A stretch of 62,913 nt of DNA, taken from Flavobacteriales bacterium. GTDB lineage: Bacteria; Bacteroidota; Bacteroidia; Flavobacteriales_G; JALEGO01. Within the stretch, counting starts at the first letter, position 1. Each line of letters starts with the position of its first letter. The stretch is from positions 1 to 62,913 of the forward strand of contig JAHDHZ010000007.1 in assembly GCA_020631045.1 (NCBI GenBank), in the 5' to 3' direction. The notes under the pieces were generated by a model. The model saw nothing but the letters and a program-made list of their open reading frames with translations. It was not told where the DNA came from and did no database searches. Both the position numbers and the translations under genes were made by a program. Shown in pieces: positions 60,321 to 62,913 of the stretch.

Positions 60321-62913
60321 ATGAATTTGCACAGATTTGTTATTGGAATATTCTTTTTGGCCTGTTCTTTCTATAGTCAGGCACAAGAAACCTACAAAAA
60401 CAATGCTAAAAAGCTTGAAGCTGCTCAAGAAGCTTTTTACGAGGGTTACTATACCAAAGCATATCATTTGTATACTGAGCTTCAAAAAGATCTTCCTGAA
60501 GATTCAAACTATTTCAAATTTGAGCGTGCAGTCTGTTTGATTAACATGGATCACGAAGAGCGCAAATCACTTTCTCTTCTATTAGAATCTAAACAGGAAT
60601 TTTCTGAATCAGATTACAAGGCAGCATATTTTTATTATTTGGGCGAATCGTTTCACTTAAATGAACAATTTGATAGCGCTACGCACTATTTAAACAAATC
60701 TCTAGAAAGTGGTCATTTAGAAAAAACTCAAATTGATCGTATCAATCAAAAACTTGCCCAAGTCGATTATGCTAAAGGTGCCTATGCCAACGGTAAAAAT
60801 TATGAAGTTTTTGATGTACAAGATGAAGTGAATGGAAAATATAAAGATTATAGCCCTTTGATTTCAACTGATGAATCTATTTTAATTTTCACTTCAAAAA
60901 GGCCTGGTATAAACACAGAGCTCGATGAAGACGGTGAACACTTTGAAGATATTTACATTTCAAGAAGAAATGCCTTAGGTTTCTGGGAAAATCCTGTTTC
61001 TATAAGTGACAATATCAATACGAAAGACCATGAAGCAAGTGTGGGGATTTCACCTGACGGAAACCAAATTATTATATATAAAGGTAACGAGCAATCTGGT
61101 GCATTTTATACCAGCTCACTTGACGGATCTGACTGGTCAAAACCTGAATTGTTGGATGACGGAAAAACCATCAATCAGAAAAAATATTGGGAGACCAGCG
61201 CAACAATGAGTCTTGATAAAAAGACTATTTATTTTACTAGTGACCGAAAAGGTGGCAAGGGTGGATTAGATATTTACTATTCAACAAGAGCTGATGAGCA
61301 AAGCAGTTGGACTGAGCCTAAAAACTTAAGTACCCAAGTGAATACTCAATATGACGAAGAATCTCCTTTTATTCATCCTGACGGAAAAACACTTTTCTAC
61401 AGCTCACAAGGAGGAGAAAACATGGGTGGATTTGATGTTTTCAAGACTGTTTTACAAGATGATGGATCATGGTCTGCTCCAGTGAATTTAGGCTATCCAA
61501 TCAACACAGTACACAACGAAGTGCACTTTACACTCACTGCAAATGGCCGCAAAGCTTACTTCAGCTCTTCTAGACTAAACACTAAAGGAGAAGAAGATAT
61601 TTACAAGGTAATTTTAGATGAAGACGTTGAACCTCTTGTATTGATTAAAGGTCTTGTTAAAGCTAATGATCAGCCCTTAAATAATGTTGAGATTAAAATT
61701 ATTGACAAAAGAACGGGCAAAAGTGTTGGAATCATCCACAAACCAAATCCAGCGTCAGGAAAATACATGATTATCATGCCTCCAGGAAACAATTACACTA
61801 TGATAGTTTCTGGAGAAGGATTTGACAGCTATCAAGTAGATTTAAATGTTCCTAATCAAGAAGAATTTCATGAAGTCTATCAAGAGATTGATTTAAAAAA
61901 ATCAGAAAGCGACTCTTTGCTTTATGAAGAGATTACTGTCTATAATTCTTTTGATGACCTTAGAGACAAGTCGTTTACCCCTGAGTTAGAGCACCCAAAT
62001 ACTACCTATGTCAATGAGCTTATTCATGACATTATGGAAAACAAAGATAATCCTGAAGTATTACAAAAAAAGATCAACCAAATTGATGTCATTACCAATC
62101 AGGTAACCAATGATTTTAATAGGGTAATTGAAGAAGAAGCACATACCGAAGAAATTCATGTTTCTTCTCTTGACACATTAGAGCAAATCGTAGTAAATAA
62201 TGACACAATCAACGTAGTACCTTCAAGTTTCTCTACACCAATTCCTAAGGGCAGAGACTTATTTGCAGACAAAAGCTCTGATTTTGACGGCGATGGAATC
62301 TCTGATTTTTCTGAAATGAATGGGAGCAAAAAAAGTGATATGTATGATCCATGTGATCCTGATCCCAACTGTGCTGCATGCATGAGAGTTATTGCATTCA
62401 ATGACACCAACTCTTACGGAGATGTTGAGCAGGCTTTGATTAAAAAATCGAATGAACAAACCCTTTACAGCAATCTTTCTAGTGATGACACAGACAAGGA
62501 TGGCATCGCAGACTATTTTGAAATTAATGGTTCTGAGAAAAGCAACTTACTAAACCCTTGTAGCCCAGATGCAAGTTCAAAAGCATGCATCCAATACAAG
62601 AACGATTTAGCCTCAAACAATGCTTCAGATTTTGATAAAGACGGCATTACTGATTATGATGAGTTAAATTCAACCACTAAATCAGATCCTAGTGATCCTT
62701 GCGACCCAAATGTAAATTCTAGGGCATGTAAAATTTATAAAGATGCATTAGCAAAAACAGATTATACTTCTGATTTCGATCAAGATATGTTTCCTAATTA
62801 TTTTGAGTTGAACGGTAGCCAAAAAAGCAATGAGCTTGACCCATGTGACCCTGACCCTAACTGTAAAGCGTGTATAGACAGTAAAAAAGATTTAGTGGTT
62901 GAGACTATTAAAG
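60321..62913 (+). CDS. Large TPR-PD40-TSP3 repeat envelope protein (partial, runs off the end)
   Basis: 864 codons are visible with no stop before the window ends. Signal peptide ~1-22 ('FFLACSFYSQAQ'); TPR-like helices ~25-150 ('EAFYEGYYTKAYHLYTEL'); PD40 propeller ~170-430 ('ESILIFTSKRPG', 'KTIYFTSDRKGGKGGLDIYY', 'KTLFYSSQGGENMGGFDVF'); carboxypeptidase-regulatory-like beta domain ~435-535; linker; then TSP3-like acidic repeats from ~653 (see the repeat entry). The architecture fits PorE/OmpA-family Bacteroidota proteins, which normally end in an OmpA peptidoglycan-binding domain; that part would lie beyond the window. A smaller relative is at 24963-26582. Confidence 0.85.
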   Translation, partial: MNLHRFVIGIFFLACSFYSQAQETYKNNAKKLEAAQEAFYEGYYTKAYHLYTELQKDLPEDSNYFKFERAVCLINMDHEERKSLSLLLESKQEFSESDYKAAYFYYLGESFHLNEQFDSATHYLNKSLESGHLEKTQIDRINQKLAQVDYAKGAYANGKNYEVFDVQDEVNGKYKDYSPLISTDESILIFTSKRPGINTELDEDGEHFEDIYISRRNALGFWENPVSISDNINTKDHEASVGISPDGNQIIIYKGNEQSGAFYTSSLDGSDWSKPELLDDGKTINQKKYWETSATMSLDKKTIYFTSDRKGGKGGLDIYYSTRADEQSSWTEPKNLSTQVNTQYDEESPFIHPDGKTLFYSSQGGENMGGFDVFKTVLQDDGSWSAPVNLGYPINTVHNEVHFTLTANGRKAYFSSSRLNTKGEEDIYKVILDEDVEPLVLIKGLVKANDQPLNNVEIKIIDKRTGKSVGIIHKPNPASGKYMIIMPPGNNYTMIVSGEGFDSYQVDLNVPNQEEFHEVYQEIDLKKSESDSLLYEEITVYNSFDDLRDKSFTPELEHPNTTYVNELIHDIMENKDNPEVLQKKINQIDVITNQVTNDFNRVIEEEAHTEEIHVSSLDTLEQIVVNNDTINVVPSSFSTPIPKGRDLFADKSSDFDGDGISDFSEMNGSKKSDMYDPCDPDPNCAACMRVIAFNDTNSYGDVEQALIKKSNEQTLYSNLSSDDTDKDGIADYFEINGSEKSNLLNPCSPDASSKACIQYKNDLASNNASDFDKDGITDYDELNSTTKSDPSDPCDPNVNSRACKIYKDALAKTDYTSDFDQDMFPNYFELNGSQKSNELDPCDPDPNCKACIDSKKDLVVETIK
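62277..62913 (+). repeat. Tandem TSP3-like calcium-binding repeats
   Basis: Four units start at 62277, 62481, 62625 and 62769 (residues 653, 721, 769, 817). Each begins SD-x-D-x-D-G-I-x-D-type acidic loops, then an N-G or equivalent, a DPC-x-P-D stretch and a closing Cys. Units 2 to 4 have an exact 144-base (48-residue) period; the array continues off the window. Acidic loops of this kind bind Ca2+ in the thrombospondin type 3 family. Confidence 0.75.

Overview
The window is AT-rich, densely packed bacterial chromosome from a member of the Bacteroidota, most probably order Flavobacteriales. The evidence: several secreted proteins with type IX secretion (T9SS) C-terminal signals, a T9SS plug protein, a TonB-dependent receptor with an N-terminal carboxypeptidase-like domain, a DUF4271-hemD gene pair, FHS-family sugar transport, PD40/TPR outer-membrane proteins, and many promoters with the Bacteroidota -7 element TAnnTTTG in place of a sigma70 -10 box. 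A Na+-pumping NADH:quinone reductase suggests a marine or brackish habitat (inference). I see no rRNA, tRNA, IS element, prophage or CRISPR array, and no gene-free stretch longer than about 180 bases.

Layout. 0-4 kb: sugar transporter and GH92 alpha-mannosidase, overlapping tail to tail. 4-7.3 kb: small envelope proteins (TPR-LysM, thioredoxin-like, a repeat protein with a peptidoglycan-binding end, a putative zincin). 7.3-10.6 kb: RNA modification and ribosome genes (trmN6, rimM, rpsP, rlmD), followed by a SiaB/SiaC-type phosphorylation pair. 11.5-17.4 kb: TonB receptor, an AhpD-like protein, then a minus-strand run of T9SS plug, polyprenol-type glycosyltransferase and rsmE. 17.5-24.5 kb: complete nqrABCDEF plus the flavin transferase apbE needed to mature NqrB and NqrC, then smpB. 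25-34.5 kb: a PD40/TPR lipid-envelope type protein, then a tightly overlapping plus-strand run hflX-DUF4271-hemD-rnpA-yidD-S41 protease-M14 carboxypeptidase. 34.4-44.7 kb: uvrB, pyrD, an unknown polytopic membrane protein, and two tandem paralogous T9SS type B surface proteins. 44.7-50.3 kb: minus-strand run fabH-like, glutamine amidotransferase, tsaC-like, transaldolase, 2Fe-2S ferredoxin and ferredoxin reductase, then an unknown secreted protein and an 8-Cys ferredoxin. 50.3-60.1 kb: LuxC-type acyl-CoA reductase facing a minus-strand run pyruvate carboxylase-DUF2452-SRPBCC-T9SS surface protein-coaD-unknown. 60.3 kb to the end: a large PD40/TSP3-repeat protein that continues past the window.

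Most of this is ordinary core genome. The most interesting points are: a SiaBC phospho-switch pair with no SiaA or SiaD nearby and Ser at the expected phospho-Thr position; an uncharacterised secreted protein with an HExxH motif; an uncharacterised His-rich membrane protein; tandem surface proteins built from a shared module; a perfect palindrome abutting the ferredoxin reductase promoter; overlapping divergent promoters between the acyl-CoA reductase and the 8-Cys ferredoxin; and several genes whose -7 box lies so close to the start codon that the mRNAs should be leaderless or nearly so. I did not find a system that I can call new with confidence. All homology calls come from reading the sequence and recall of families, without database searches.
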